This document shows positions 32,911 through 44,172 of a DNA stretch of 64,000 bases, in pieces. Source of the stretch: Xanthoparmelia taractica (Eukaryota > Ascomycota > Lecanoromycetes > Lecanorales > Parmeliaceae); contig JANQBS010000031.1 of assembly GCA_033085395.1 (NCBI GenBank), positions 186,001 to 250,000 on the forward strand, read 5' to 3'. The notes below the pieces were generated by a model. That model saw only the letters and a list, made by a program, of their open reading frames with translations. It was not told the origin of the DNA and made no database searches. Made by a program: the position numbers and the translations under genes. Positions within the stretch are counted from its first letter, which is position 1. Each line of letters begins with the position of its first letter.

Positions 32911-35900
32911 GTCGGGGTAGCCTTGCTGGTCGCCACCCTGTTGTCGCACCGCCGGAGCCGGTGCGCCAGAGCGCCCGTAGGGAGAAGGGCGACGAAGTTG
33001 TTACACAGCAAGGTTGATGATTGTTTGATGACGGGGGGGGGGCTTCTGGCGCGGGTTTGTCGCATGCAGGGAGTATGGTCGCGCGCAAGGAAAAGCTTAG
33101 GACCCCTCTTTCCCGGGCACTATCTCAAGTTTACCTTTTCAGCCTGCGAAGGTGGAGTTGGGGGAGGCGGACGGGTAGGTAAGCAGGCTGCAAGGTGACA
33201 GATAGCCGTCGCGGTTATTGGATGTAAAAAAGATAAAGATATTTTTGGTGTGTATATTTGGGGTGAGTGCGACCATGCAAAACTGCATTGGTGTGAAAAA
33301 TGAATTGCACGACTGGATGCAAGATGAGCGGGGATGTGTGGGTGTTGATGGGGGAGAAAGTCGCCCCAATGAAATAATTAATCGTCGTAAGTTCAGGCAG
33401 GTGGTTCAGTTTCGCACTTCGATTTAATTGCTTTTCGGAGGAGGGCGGTGGATGGCTCGGGCAATGGGTAGTCTAAGTAGTTTCGGGCATTGGATTGAGC
33501 AGTGTGGCACACAAACAATCCAATCTTTACCGGTAGCCTTTTCGGGGGGGGGAAGAGAGAGAGGGAGTTTGGGATATCCCTATATCATCAAAGGGTTCGA
33601 GCTTTGTCTTTCTTGTTCCAATATCTGTGTCGAATAGGCGATTTCGTCTGCATCTCTCAACCCTTTCCACTATTCGACGACTGCCGGGCAAAAGGTGGGG
33701 GAGAAGGAAGGGTGGAGGGCTCGAGGGCTGCTGTACGAAGCCGGGCCCTAGCAGCTAAGGTAGGCTTTGGCACGCAAGCCCGTTATATGAAGGGACGCGC
33801 GCTACTCTGAATCACAACAGGTGTCAAAGTGTTGAAGGACAGAATACAACAAAAAGTCTTGGAGGTCAAAAGATCGTTCTGAAACGGTGTGATCCTCGAT
33901 CCTCGCCGCATTCGCAGCTATTACCTGTTGGGGGATTTGTACGACTCTCGGACACTGGAAGAAAAAGAAGGCTGACTGACAGAATAGGTTGTACAAGGCT
34001 TGCAGGATCTACCAATGGCTTGAAGAGTCATCGCCAAAGATACCTTACCAAGTACACGAATGGATATCGGAGCCGGCCAGGCTGGCGCAGTCTTTCTTTA
34101 TTTTTTTTGGGTTCTTATTTTTTTGATTTTTCTTTTTTTCTTTTAGAGAAGGGATCTTCAAGGCTCAAAAAAGGATCTAATGCTGCACAATGCAATGCAC
34201 GATGCCGCTTCACTGGAACAGAAAGCGGAGTGGCACACAGTGTGCAGGCAGCAGGAGCCAGAACGTGCAGTTCATCAGTTCATCATACTTCTAGCCTTAG
34301 ACCCGAGAGAACAGCTCCACACGACTCCCACACACACCCACACCCACAATTATTTCCCCCCCGGCCCCCTTACATGGCCAAAAAAAGGGTCCCGCGTGCG
34401 ATGTGCAGGTGACTGTTCTATAATCGCTGTAGCCGCCGTTGATGGGTCCAGACCCAATAATATCCAATACGAATCAAAATCACCTTAGCACCACTTTTCG
34501 CACGGAGCATTTGCCCCATCGTCTACTTCGTAACCCTTGCAAAGAGTCACCAGCCATCTCGGACTTTAGCAGCGAAATTGCGCGAGGAAAGGTGACGTAC
34601 AGTGGCCCCAAGATCTACAATTTCCATGGGGCTACGGGGCCGGGGACGGGAATATGACGCGATGGCAAAAGGCGAAGAGCAGCATAGGATCTCAGGGCCA
34701 GGATGTGTCTTTGCATATCCCAAGGGTAGAGAAGTAACCAGGCCGCGGATTGCAGGCGTGATTGGACGGCCGCGCCACAGATCCGCAGTTCCTTCCCGAG
34801 CAACTCACCCATTCGTAAGATAGCAAACGAAAAGTCGAAACTTGGGTGGCTTAGGACTCGGGCGAACATAACGCATGAAAGACGCGGGTACGTCGATCGT
34901 CAGCGGAAGGGAACGAGCCTATTGCTATTAACAGGGCATGTCAGGAAATCAGGATCATGGATCATGCATGTAGTTTACAGTCTCGGCCAGATTTGAGGGG
35001 GGGAAAAGAAAGGGTCTGACTGTAATGTAGTTTGTAAGCCATGGTCAGACTCGGGATATGAGACAAGATTTGACAAATCCCTTTCCAGGGTTGATTACGG
35101 CCGATAGGTGCCTCTCTTGGATTGGGAAAGAACGAATAAGAATGAATGAAATGTCTGGTAAAGCAAGCGAAAAAGGCTAGAATTTACGTGGGGGGGGAGG
35201 GTTTTAGCTGGAATTCTCCAGCGTCGGCCGTAAAAAGCGTGTTAATGGGGCTCATTCTAAACCAATCATTGAAGCATTGATCATCGATCGTCGAGGCAAA
35301 AAAAGCGAGGCGGCGTTGCTCCCCTGCTGCGCCCTTTTTCTTCCCTTGATTGATTTTTGGTTGGGGAAGCCACGCGTTTCTGATCAAAAAAGATGACTCT
35401 TGAATTTTACCAATCGTCAATTGGATCAAATATCCGAGAAAGTCTGCCGTTTGTTCGGGAAGTGGTGAGCTCATTCTGGAGATTGCCGCGCCCAAGGGTG
35501 CGCCTCTTCGGGAAAATAAACGTCCACTCCGGTACTTCGTAAGCCGACACTAAAAAATTTGCCTAATTCGCTTGTGCCATTCAGAGGCTGCCTTGCGAAT
35601 CCTCGGCGTCAGAAAAGGATTCAAGTGAATAGTGTTATATGTAGAAGCTAGATACTCCACAGCGGCAGAGAATCCAGACTGTCTTTGGCGAGAAAAAGGA
35701 CAAGGACCTTTGCTACGATTGGCCGATTGACGCTGCTTGCTCTAGACTCGCATTTCTTTCCGAGACAAGGCCCTCGAAAAAGATCCAAGGTATGTGCTGA
35801 CTGCAAGAGTTTCAAATATTTCAAGTTGATAGAGCGGAGGATTAGCGGAGAATGAACCAACATGATGCTTCATGTCAAACAGCACTTTGAACTGCCTGTT

Positions 35901-36786
35901 TCGTCATCTGCAAGCCAGACCGTTAGTGGATTCGCTTCGCGTCGACATTATTGACTAGCCTGTGCTTCTTTGCATCAAACCCACAGAAGACAGACGTCGC
36001 CTGATCTCGAGGCTCCAAGGCTTCCAACGTCGCCTGACTTACCATGCATAGTATGCAACTTGGATCAGTAATCTACCAAGCTGCTTTTGCTGCCTTGTGA
36101 GAATGCAGAACCGCAGACCAAGAAACCAATGACCACTGAGCGATGGACTCATTCAGCTCCCTGTAAAGCAGGCAGCTGACTTGTTAAATTATCGGAGACA
36201 CCACACCCTCATGCACTCGACAGCCTCGCTAAGGTAGCGCACATGCCATGACAACCAAGGCCCGTCCCGAATGGTGCATATGCATGTCAATGCGCAACAT
36301 ACCCCCGAATGCTCCTCGTATCACTACACAAGAGCATGTTAGTCCGAGCAGGCAAAAACACAATCAAGGTACAACGTTTTGTGATAGATCAATTGAATCC
36401 TAGCTGGAGCTGTGGGCAACAGGCCATCAAGCTCCAGCGCTATCTATGCATACTCCCATCACAACCGCCTCACCGGGCGAATCTTGTTGAAGATTCTCAC
36501 AAACGCCATATTGTTGAACATTATCCAGCGCCATGTAGCGTCATACCTTGACCTCTATGTAGATCCCCTTGATCTATGTTGAATGCGGTAAACTTTTCTT
36601 GCGGCCTGCGCTTTGAGTTGTTGAAAACAAAGCGCCGAGATGGTATAGTCATAACGGTCGTGACGTAGGAAAATGCATGGTAAATCGTATGACTGTCGTG
36701 AGATAGCGGAATGCATGTTGAATCGTATGATTGTTGTGACATAAGAAAATGCGTGTTGAATTGTACAGTGCGTCTGAAATGCCGAC
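32911..36786. other. 3.9-kb region without a recognised gene
   Basis: Upstream of the Rsc7-like gene and downstream of SAM synthetase, so it holds one promoter and one 3' flank and is unusually long for this window. It contains a T/C-rich tract at about 34092-34150, G-runs (33030, 33545, 35191) and, at its right end, three 38-bp tandem repeats. Open frames of 60-130 codons (34020-34412, 35184-35495) have no ATG start or no family features. A long non-coding transcript or an unrecognised gene cannot be excluded. Confidence 0.5.
36645..36758. repeat. Three tandem 38-bp repeats downstream of SAM synthetase
   Basis: Units at 36645-36682, 36683-36720 and 36721-36758. Units 2 and 3 both begin AATCGTATGA and end GTTG, with shared TGTxGTGA and AATGCxTG cores; unit 1 is more diverged. 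A partial fourth unit starts at 36759 (AATTGTAC). The array starts 29 nt past the SAM synthetase stop, so it is probably within the 3' UTR. Confidence 0.75.
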
Positions 36787-38099
36787 CTAGAATTTCAGGG
36801 CTTTGGGCTTTTCCCAATTGAAGTCTTGGTTGGTGAAATGGCCATTCTTTGCCGTCTGGCAGTAAATCGGCTTGGCGAGGTCAAGCTCTTTCACGATGAC
36901 GCCAGGCCTCATGTCGAAATTCGCCCGGATAATTTCCACTAATTCATCTGAAGACCGATCTGAAGTGCCGTAGGTGTCGACAAACATGGACAATGGCTCG
37001 GCAACACCAATTGCGTATGACAGTTGAACCAACGCGCGTCGCGCCAATTTGGCATGGACAAGCGATTTTGCAATCCATCGGGCAAGGTAGGCTGCAGATC
37101 GGTCCACCTTTGAATAATCCTTTCCAGAGAATGCCCCACCTCCGTGAGCGCCCCAACCTCCATATGTGTCTACAATGATCTTGCGGCCTGTCAAACCGGC
37201 GTCTCCTTGCGGTCCACCGATAATGAACAATCCAGATGGTTGCATCTAAGATCTGTAAGCGAAAACCCAAGTGACATTGATGGGGATGGTTACATGATAG
37301 ACTGTTTGGTCATCGAGATACTTGGCGGGGATGACTTTCTGCACAATCTTTTCCTTGATCTCTTTCCGGAGCATCTCAGTCGAGATATCTTCGCTATGTT
37401 GGGCACTGACTACCACAGTGTCCACTCTCTTCGGAATAACAGCACCTCCGTCATTTTCGTACTCGATTGTGACTTGAGTCTTCGTGTCAGGCCTCAACCA
37501 AGGCAATGTACCATCTTGCCGGGCTTTCGTCATCTCTCTATTTAGTGCATGTGAAAATAGAACGGTCAAGGGTAGATATTCCGGTGTCTCGTCAGTTGCG
37601 TAGCCAAACATTATGCCTTGGTCTCCTGCCCCCAGCTTTTCTAAAGCCTCATCGAGCTGCAGACCTTGGGCAATATCGGGGGATTGCTGTTCTATTGCTA
37701 CCAGGACGTTGCATGTCTTGTAATCAAAACCCTTGTTTGAGTCGTCGTACCCAATGTCTTTGATAGTGTTGCGTATGATTTTTTGAAAATCAAGATTTGC
37801 TTTGGTAGTAATCTCGCCGAAGACCATGATCATGCCTGCAGTAAGTATTAGCCATGTTGATAGGAATCGATAGAAACGTCGCTTAGCAACAGAAGCTCTT
37901 AGCCAACTTGTCGTTGCTTACCAGTCTTCGTTGCTGTCTCACAGGCCACTTTCGAGAGAGGATCAACAGCAAGGCAAGCATCTAAGACTGCATCTGATAC
38001 CTGGTCTGCCATCTTGTCCGGGTGCCCTTCCCCGACGGATTCCGAGGTGAAGAGGAAAGTGGGCTTCTTAACGCCATTGGTATGGGGTTGGCTGACCAT
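36787..38099 (-). CDS. SAM2: S-adenosylmethionine synthetase (methionine adenosyltransferase)
   Basis: Three exons (38099-37922, 37835-37294, 37245-36787) with introns of 86 and 48 nt give 392 aa, the normal length. The enzyme makes S-adenosylmethionine from methionine and ATP in the cytosol. Signatures: FTSESVGEGHPDKMADQVSD near the N-terminus (ATP site), GAGDQGIMFGYATDETPE in the middle and GGGAFSGKDYSKVDRSAAY in the C-terminal domain. The second junction restores YHMQPSGLFIIGGPQGDAG. The product is the methyl donor for the Opi3-type enzyme encoded at 58.4 kb and for many other methylases. The gene is divergent from GPN3 with about 290 nt between the start codons. The symbol follows yeast usage; a single gene may serve the role of both SAM1 and SAM2. 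Confidence 0.97.
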
Positions 38100-38390
38100 G
38101 TTGTCGGTTTCAATGTTCGGAATTGATGATGAAGAGAATGAAGGATAAAAGTAGCTCGTGATGTAAAGAATACAGTAAAGGTAAGGTATACAAAAGGAAG
38201 AGAAGTTAAAGGGCGGTCTGGCGTGATAATGAGGGACGGCGAGTTTTTACCCCATCAGCACGGGAATGGGTTTAGCGCTTCTGATTAACCGCTCTAACGA
38301 CCTCGCTCCAGCTCGGACTCCGTGATTCCTAAAGTACCGAAAGTACATTGCATAGATGTGTGTCTTGAATCGCTAACCGTCTACACAGCC
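38100..38390. promoter_or_regulatory. Divergent promoter region, SAM synthetase / GPN3
   Basis: 291 nt between two start codons on opposite strands. Purine-rich on the + strand near 38130-38215 (GGTAAGG and similar). I see no recognised factor site. Confidence 0.5.
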
Positions 38391-39399
38391 ATGAGCAAAT
38401 TCGGCGTCGTAGTGATGGGTCCGGCTGGCGCCGGCAAGGTGTGCGCATTGACAGCCCTTCGTTAACATAAAGTACTGACCACCAATCCAGACCACCTTTT
38501 GCTCCGCTTTGATACAACACCTTCGTCTCAATAAAAGATCATGCTTCTATATCAACCTGGACCCTGCCGCTGAAGACTTTTCGTATGCACCAGACCTTGA
38601 CATCAAAGAGCTAATTTCCCTTGAGGATGCCATGGAAGAGATGGGCTTGGGACCTAATGGGGGCCTAATCTATTGCTTTGAGTGGGGACATAGTCTACGC
38701 GGTGTTGCTATTGAACTTTGTCTGACGTATACAAGATTCTTGCTAGATAATCTCGATTTCCTCACTGAGGCCATAGAACCCCTTACCGATGAATATCTGA
38801 TCATAATCGATATGCCCGGTCAAATCGAACTCTACACTCACATCCCGATCGTGCCAACTTTAATCAAACATCTCACGCGTGGTGGTGCTCTGAACGTCAA
38901 CCTCTGCGCCGCATATCTCCTTGAATCTACTTTCGTGATTGATCGAGCAAAATTCTTCGCCGGTACGCTGTCAGCTATGAGCGCAATGATTATGCTTGAG
39001 CTTCCGCATGTCAATGTTCTCAGCAAAATGGATTTGGTCAAAGGATCCGTGTCACGGAAGGATCTCAAGCGGTTCATCGACCCAGATAATTCCCTGTTGG
39101 ACGACGACCCAACAGACAGCAGGGCGGCGCTTATATCTGCGCAAGATAAGTCAACCCATCCGTCTGCGGCGAATTCAGTCATGGCGGGAGGTAGCTTTAA
39201 GCGCCTGAACAAAGCAGTAGCTCAGCTCATCGATGATTTCAGTATGGTGTCCTTCCTACAATTAGACGTCCAGAACGAGGATAGCGTTGGTGCCATCTTG
39301 AGCTATATCGATGACGCTATCCAATTTCATGAAGCACAGGAGCCTAGAGAGCCGGATGATGAGATCGAGTATGATTACCAGGATGCAGAAATGGGGTAA
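38391..39399 (+). CDS. GPN3: GPN-loop GTPase 3 homolog
   Basis: Three exons (38391-38438, 38491-38681, 38736-39399) give 300 aa. The P-loop GPAGAGKTT is split by the first intron. Next come NLDPAAEDFSYAPDLDIKEL, the GPN loop MGLGPNGGLIYCFE, the G3 motif DMPGQIELYTH and the G4 motif SKMDL. GPN GTPases assist assembly and nuclear import of RNA polymerase II; Gpn3 works with Gpn1. The second intron (38682-38735) is 54 nt with no stop, so the frame can be read straight through. Splicing it gives FEFLLDNLDFLTEAIEPLTD as in the family, whereas reading through adds 18 unrelated residues. The donor is weak (GTGGGG). The acidic C-terminus ends EIEYDYQDAEMG. Confidence 0.92.
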
Positions 39400-39764
39400 G
39401 GCCAGTCGTGGTACGGATGGGCACACGTCTTCTTCCATTTACCGATGATACCCAACTGTGGAGCATAGTATATTATGCTCTAAGTGATGAGACCTATTGG
39501 CAAAGCATAGGGTCGGCGTTTTGATTATTGCATAGCGGTTTCTTTTCGATTGGCGATATCACCAGAGTAGGAGCGTACATTTCGGTCCACAGCTGGTGAG
39601 GTGCATCTTTTGTGTCATCGATGAGATTAGTCGCTGTGGACACAGGGACGCAGCACGCGTCTGACAGTCAAACTCCATGGCAGGTTTCCAGGATCCAAGC
39701 CTTCTGTTTCCCAACCTAGAACCTATCTTTTAGCGCCGGCGCCTCTTGCTAGTATCCTGACTCA
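39400..39764. other. Intergenic between convergent GPN3 and Apq12-like genes
   Basis: 365 nt of 3' flank for both neighbours. No repeat, RNA gene or ORF with support. Confidence 0.5.
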
Positions 39765-40344
39765 CTACCAGCCCGCTCCCCTCGTCCTTCCTCTATTACT
39801 CGCACCAGCCATTCTCTTTGCATTCCTCTCCCTGCCTCTTGCCTTCTGTCCCCCAATCCTCTCACCCTCGTCCCCCAGCCCTTGCAAGAACCCCCAGACA
39901 TAGCCGAAATCCTCCACACTCTGGTCAAAGCCTCTCTGCCACACATACACCCCCAGTCCACTCACAGCCAACCACAGACCAATTCTGATAGCTAGGCCAA
40001 CCCAGTAAATGATCGTTCTTCGCATATAGTCGAGAACTCGGAGAGATACGATGAGGGCGATGGCAAGGATCGCAAGAGTGAGAACATTAGGGGCGTCTGT
40101 TGAGAGTGACTGGACTGCATTGTTGGAAAGGACGTAGATAGGGTAGAGAATAGGGAAGACCCGGCGGTAGAAGTACAGCTGAGAGCTGAGGAAGATGCGG
40201 TAGAGGGGCCCCACATAGGGCTGGAAATGGTAGTAGTAGTAGTTGTAGAATTGGGCGGCTTGGGGAAAGAGTTCTAGGCAAGACATTAGCAGTGCCTGTA
40301 GCTAAAGAGAAGAGCCATGCAATCAAACCCTCTAGGTAGTCCAT
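39765..40344 (-). CDS. Apq12-like nuclear envelope/ER membrane protein
   Basis: The preferred model has two exons, 40344-40329 and 40273-39765, with a 55-nt intron (branch-like GCTAAT, acceptor CCTAG, weak donor GTTTGA). It gives 174 aa starting MDYLEELFPQAAQFYNY. An alternative is intronless from ATG 40286, giving MSCLELFPQ and then the same protein. The body has a Tyr-rich segment (FYNYYYYHFQPYVGPLYRIF) and two hydrophobic helices (PNVLTLAILAIALIVSLRVL and IYWVGLAIRIGLWLAVSGLG). The tail is basic (GGQKARGRERNAKRMAG). The layout and the VLDYMRRTIIYW linker fit the fungal Apq12 family, which in yeast helps nuclear pore assembly and membrane homeostasis. The family call rests on layout rather than strict motifs. 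It is divergent from P5C dehydrogenase. Confidence 0.72.
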
Positions 40345-40682
40345 GGTGAAGAGCTCCTAACGGAGGATGCCTGTTAGATAGGCGATTGACGGGAGCTCAA
40401 GGAACACTTGAAGTTCAGCAGCACGAGGGAGGGTTTTATGACAGATAAGTTTCAACTGGAACCTCATATGAGTATGAGAGATATCTCTTCTGCTTTGTCT
40501 CCTTTAATTCCCCCATAGAGATGGCATCAGTGTCCAATATTCCATGCGGCCCGTTTTCGGGCAAACATCGGGCAAACAAGAAAACCCCTCCCCCACCTCA
40601 ACGGCTAGCAACGGTACAGAAGCTCTGAAGTGAAAAGATTCAAAAGGAAAAAGTTGCCTTTTCAATTCTCTTTCCCCGGTCA
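40345..40682. promoter_or_regulatory. Divergent promoter region, Apq12-like gene / P5C dehydrogenase
   Basis: 338 nt between start codons. CCCC-rich patches at about 40585-40600. No recognised factor site. Confidence 0.45.
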
Positions 40683-42565
40683 ATGGCAATTAAGAACATT
40701 TCGTTGCTTGGAAAGGGAGCATCGTATAGACCGATTGCTTACAGATCAGTTGTCCCCTTTTCTTGCACCCCGTACGGCTCTTGTCCCTCCACCATGGCCA
40801 CCATAGCTACCTACAAACTCCCGAAAGTGGAGAATGAGAATAATGTAAGCCTAAATCGATCTATTGAAGCCATTGCTAATCCTTGGGGCACTAGAAACAT
40901 TACTCAAAAGGTTCACCAGACCGAAAAGCCCTTGAGGAAGCACTCCGCAAGGCACAGAAGCAAACCCTCGAGGTCCCCACTGTGGTGAACGGCAAAGAGG
41001 TGAGGATATTTGTCCGGCATATAGCAATACCCTTAAGGAATAGCCAAAGTCAATGCTGATATCTTGTACAGCTGAGGGAAAATCCGTTCTCGACCCAAGC
41101 AAACCCGGCTGCCTACCGGGAAGTGGTTGCTAAATATTCCAATGCCAGCTCTTCTGACGTTTCAAATGCCATCGAATCTGCTCTTGCCGCCAAGCCAGCC
41201 TGGGAATCAATGCCTTTCGCCGACAGAGCTGCTGTGTTTCTCAAGGCAGCAGACCTAATAGGTGGGAAATACCGATATGAAATAATGGCAGCCACAATGC
41301 TTGGTCAAGGAAAGAATGCCTGGCAGGCTGAGATCGACGCCGCTGCAGAGCTCTGTGATTTTCTGAGGTTCAACGTTCAGTATGCTCAAGACCTTTATGC
41401 ACAGCAGCCAGTCCACAATGCCCTCGGCGTTTGGAATCGCGTTGAGTATCGACCTCTGGAAGGTTTTGTCTATGCGATTTCCCCTTTCAACTTCACAGCA
41501 ATTGGCGGAAACCTTCCCTGTGCTCCAGCTCTGATGGGGAACGTTGTTATCTGGAAGCCATCTCCTTCAGCCATTGCTTCCAATTATATAATATACAGGA
41601 TCCTCCTCGAAGCTGGTCTACCCCCGGATGTGATTCAATTCATCCCTGGCGACGCTGTCGAGGTTACCTCCGTCGTTCTGGAACATAAGGACTTCTCTAG
41701 CCTACACTACACGGGCAGCACCACGGTCTTCCGTAGCCTATACGGCAAGATAGCCACCGCGGTTGCGGAAGGCAAGTACCGAGGCTACCCACGCATTGTT
41801 GGTGAGACTGGAGGCAAGAACTACCATCTCGTCCACTCCAGCGCGGATCCTCACAACGCGGTTATCAACACCGTTCGCGGGGCGTTCGAGTATCAAGGAC
41901 AGAAATGCAGTGCTGCTTCTCGCGCCTACATGCCATCGTTACTATGGCCAACCTTGAAACCAGCCCTGGAAGCGCAGACCAAAGCTTTGAAGGTCGGACC
42001 TCCAACAGAGTTCGGCAACTTCATCGGACCCGTCATTCACCAAGCATCCTTCGATAAGTTAAAGAAAGTAATGGACGACGCTAGAGATGATCCAGAGCTC
42101 GAACTACTGGTAGGCGGCAAATACGATTCCTCCACCGGCTACTACATCCACCCCACCATCTATGTGACCAAGAATCCACACCACCACCTGCTCAGCACCG
42201 AGTTGTTCGGTCCTATACTCACTGTTTACGTTTACGACTCCGCACCTCCCAGCGCGTTTGGGGACATGTGCAAGCTTATTGACAGTACATCCGACTATGC
42301 CTTGACTGGCGCCGTGTTTGCCAGAGACAGGAGAGTCATTCGCTTTGCAGAAGACATGCTGAGGAACAGCGCTGGCAACTTTTATATCAATGTCAAGTGT
42401 ACCGGAGCGGTGGTGGGCCAGCAACCGTTTGGTGGCGCAAGGGCGAGCGGGACGAACGACAAGGCTGGGTCGCCCAACTTGCTGAGTCGATTTGTGAGCA
42501 TGAGAAGTATCAAGGAAGACTTTGTTGGGAGTGGTGAGGTCGAGTACCCGAGTAATGAGGTTTAG
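40683..42565 (+). CDS. PUT2: Delta-1-pyrroline-5-carboxylate dehydrogenase (mitochondrial)
   Basis: Three exons (40683-40844, 40895-40999, 41072-42565) give 586 aa from ATG 40683, or 549 aa from ATG 40794 in the same frame. I prefer 40683: the extra residues (MAIKNISLLGKGASYRPIAY and onward) have no Asp or Glu and several Lys/Arg, as expected of a mitochondrial presequence. The enzyme oxidises P5C/glutamate semialdehyde to glutamate with NAD, the last step of proline catabolism in the matrix. Conserved features are FNFTAIGGNLPCAPALMGNV, LHYTGSTTVF, RIVGETGGKNYHLVH and the catalytic Cys in FEYQGQKCSAASRAY (Cys368 in the long form). The end has PFGGARASGTNDKAGSPNLL. Two introns restore NGKE|LRENP and ENN|KHYSKGSPDR. 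Confidence 0.95.
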
Positions 42566-43866
42566 ATGGGTAAAGTAGTGTAAATACGTTGGATGGAAGC
42601 GGAAAATTCCTTTTGAACATGAAGAATTGTATATCATATATTTGGTGGCCGTGATTATGAGTATGAATACCCCTCTATGCGGATATTGGGTTTAAACTCA
42701 GCAGAGGAAGTCCAGTCTTTTCAGCCATCAAAGTCCTGTATATATCGTCTTGCAGACTCTGGGCCCTTTTACACCAAGATCCCTAAATTCAAAATGCCTT
42801 GCTGGGACATTCTGACGGACCCTTTTATGGATCACATCTCACGGTGGAGAGGCCGGTTCTAGAGCCATCAAGATCACCAATAACGACCAGACAAGCGGGA
42901 CTGCAACAACTGAATCGAGTGAAGCCGAGAATAATTCTGTAATATAAACAGACCCTTCACCAATCGTTTTTCGCATCCCTAAAGACCATGAATCCCAATT
43001 TCTTCTACCTTCGAACAATTCGTAAGATCCGTGGAAATATACTTTCTAGGAAAGCTACAGACAGAATACTCAAGTCCATAGTACCATTAACCGATAGCCT
43101 ACTTACTCCTTGAAGCAGGATCCTCCTCCACTTACCCAACTGACAGCCTTCTCTCACGCGAACCCGTAATCGGACGAGCAACAGAGAGACAGCAAGCGTC
43201 ACTGTTAAGAGCTCTGGCATCCTCGTCAAAGGAGCGGGCGGCGGAGGAATTTAATGCCACCCATTGTGGATCAGCTGACTTTGTGTATGTAGCGCCGGTT
43301 GAGGCCGTAGTTAGGATGGCGTTTGCTTGAGTCTGGTCTTTAGGATTTACTATGGAGATCCTGGGGATACCATGGGATGCTTCTTGTTAGAAGAGATGAT
43401 TGTGAGATTTGGAGGGGGAATGGTGTGATCGTTCTGAATTCTTGGAATGATCGTCTGGTTGTCGGGACTGGGTTTGGATGTCACGGCTTGGGAGGGTAGG
43501 AAGGAGGTGAATGGGTTATATAAGAAGGAATTTGTAGATGTATTGATGTGCGTGATGTGCCGTGCGTTCTGCAGTGGTCAAGAACAGGACACAAAGATGA
43601 CTGCATTGCTATGTCTCTGTGGATGCAGTACTGGCTTTGTGAACGGGAGTTGCAAGATGGTTGGTCGTGGCAAGTCGAGGTACATGGAAAAAGAGGCAGC
43701 AAAAGCCTGGGTCGAGCGAAGTGATCTGAGATTGAGATTTTGTAATTCGATAAAGCAACACTAATTGTAAAGATCAAAGAGCTGAGAAGACCAAAGCCTA
43801 GAGGTAAGTTTGGCGCAATGCTCTTCGCTTACCTTGATCCCCAGTCAAATCTCCTATTAAAACCTC
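42566..43866. other. 1.3-kb region without a recognised gene
   Basis: 3' flank of P5C dehydrogenase and of the small membrane protein gene. A 105-codon plus-strand frame (43447-43764), Cys-rich in its middle, has an ATG but no recognisable family or convincing codon pattern. Confidence 0.45.
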
Positions 43867-44172
43867 CTACCGTATCCTTTCGTCTTTCTTATTTCTTATC
43901 GCGACGACCGTGGGTACTATGATCCCAACTAGAAGCATTAGAACGATAGCGATACCGACAACAACCTTGGACTTTCTCTTGTGAAGCCATAAGCGCTTTT
44001 TAGCAGGAGCTTTGCCTTGGAGATCGAAGTTTGTCCAACCCGGAAATTGACCAATAACAACAGCTTCGGCACGGTTTGATTCGAGGCCAACTTGGCGCGG
44101 TCCAAGGTCGACGTTGACCCAACCTGACTCATGGGGATCGAAGCCCTTCCCATCGTTGTTGTTACCGGACAT
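43867..44172 (-). CDS. Small single-span membrane protein, unrecognised
   Basis: A single exon of 101 aa from ATG 44172 (MSGNNNDGKGFDPHESGWVN). The frame is open further upstream. The soluble part holds two similar short motifs, GWVNVDLGPRQ and GWTNFDLQGKA, separated by about 20 residues, which may be an internal duplication. Residues about 53-69 are strongly basic (KAPAKKRLWLHKRKSK). A hydrophobic helix follows at about 70-92 (VVVGIAIVLMLLVGIIVPTV), then a short charged end RNKKDERIR. By the positive-inside rule the N-terminal part should face the cytosol (tail-anchored-like). I recognise no family and assign no function. A real gene is favoured by the ATG, the clear helix and the balanced composition, but there is no homology evidence. 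Confidence 0.5.
   Translation of the reverse strand: MSGNNNDGKGFDPHESGWVNVDLGPRQVGLESNRAEAVVIGQFPGWTNFDLQGKAPAKKRLWLHKRKSKVVVGIAIVLMLLVGIIVPTVVAIRNKKDERIR

Noticed and set aside
35184..35495. 103-codon minus-strand frame
   Set aside because: Starts at TTG, with first ATG leaving about 95 codons of non-descript sequence; no support.
43447..43764. 105-codon Cys-rich ATG frame
   Set aside because: Cysteines are clustered but no signal peptide or known spacing pattern; looks like chance.
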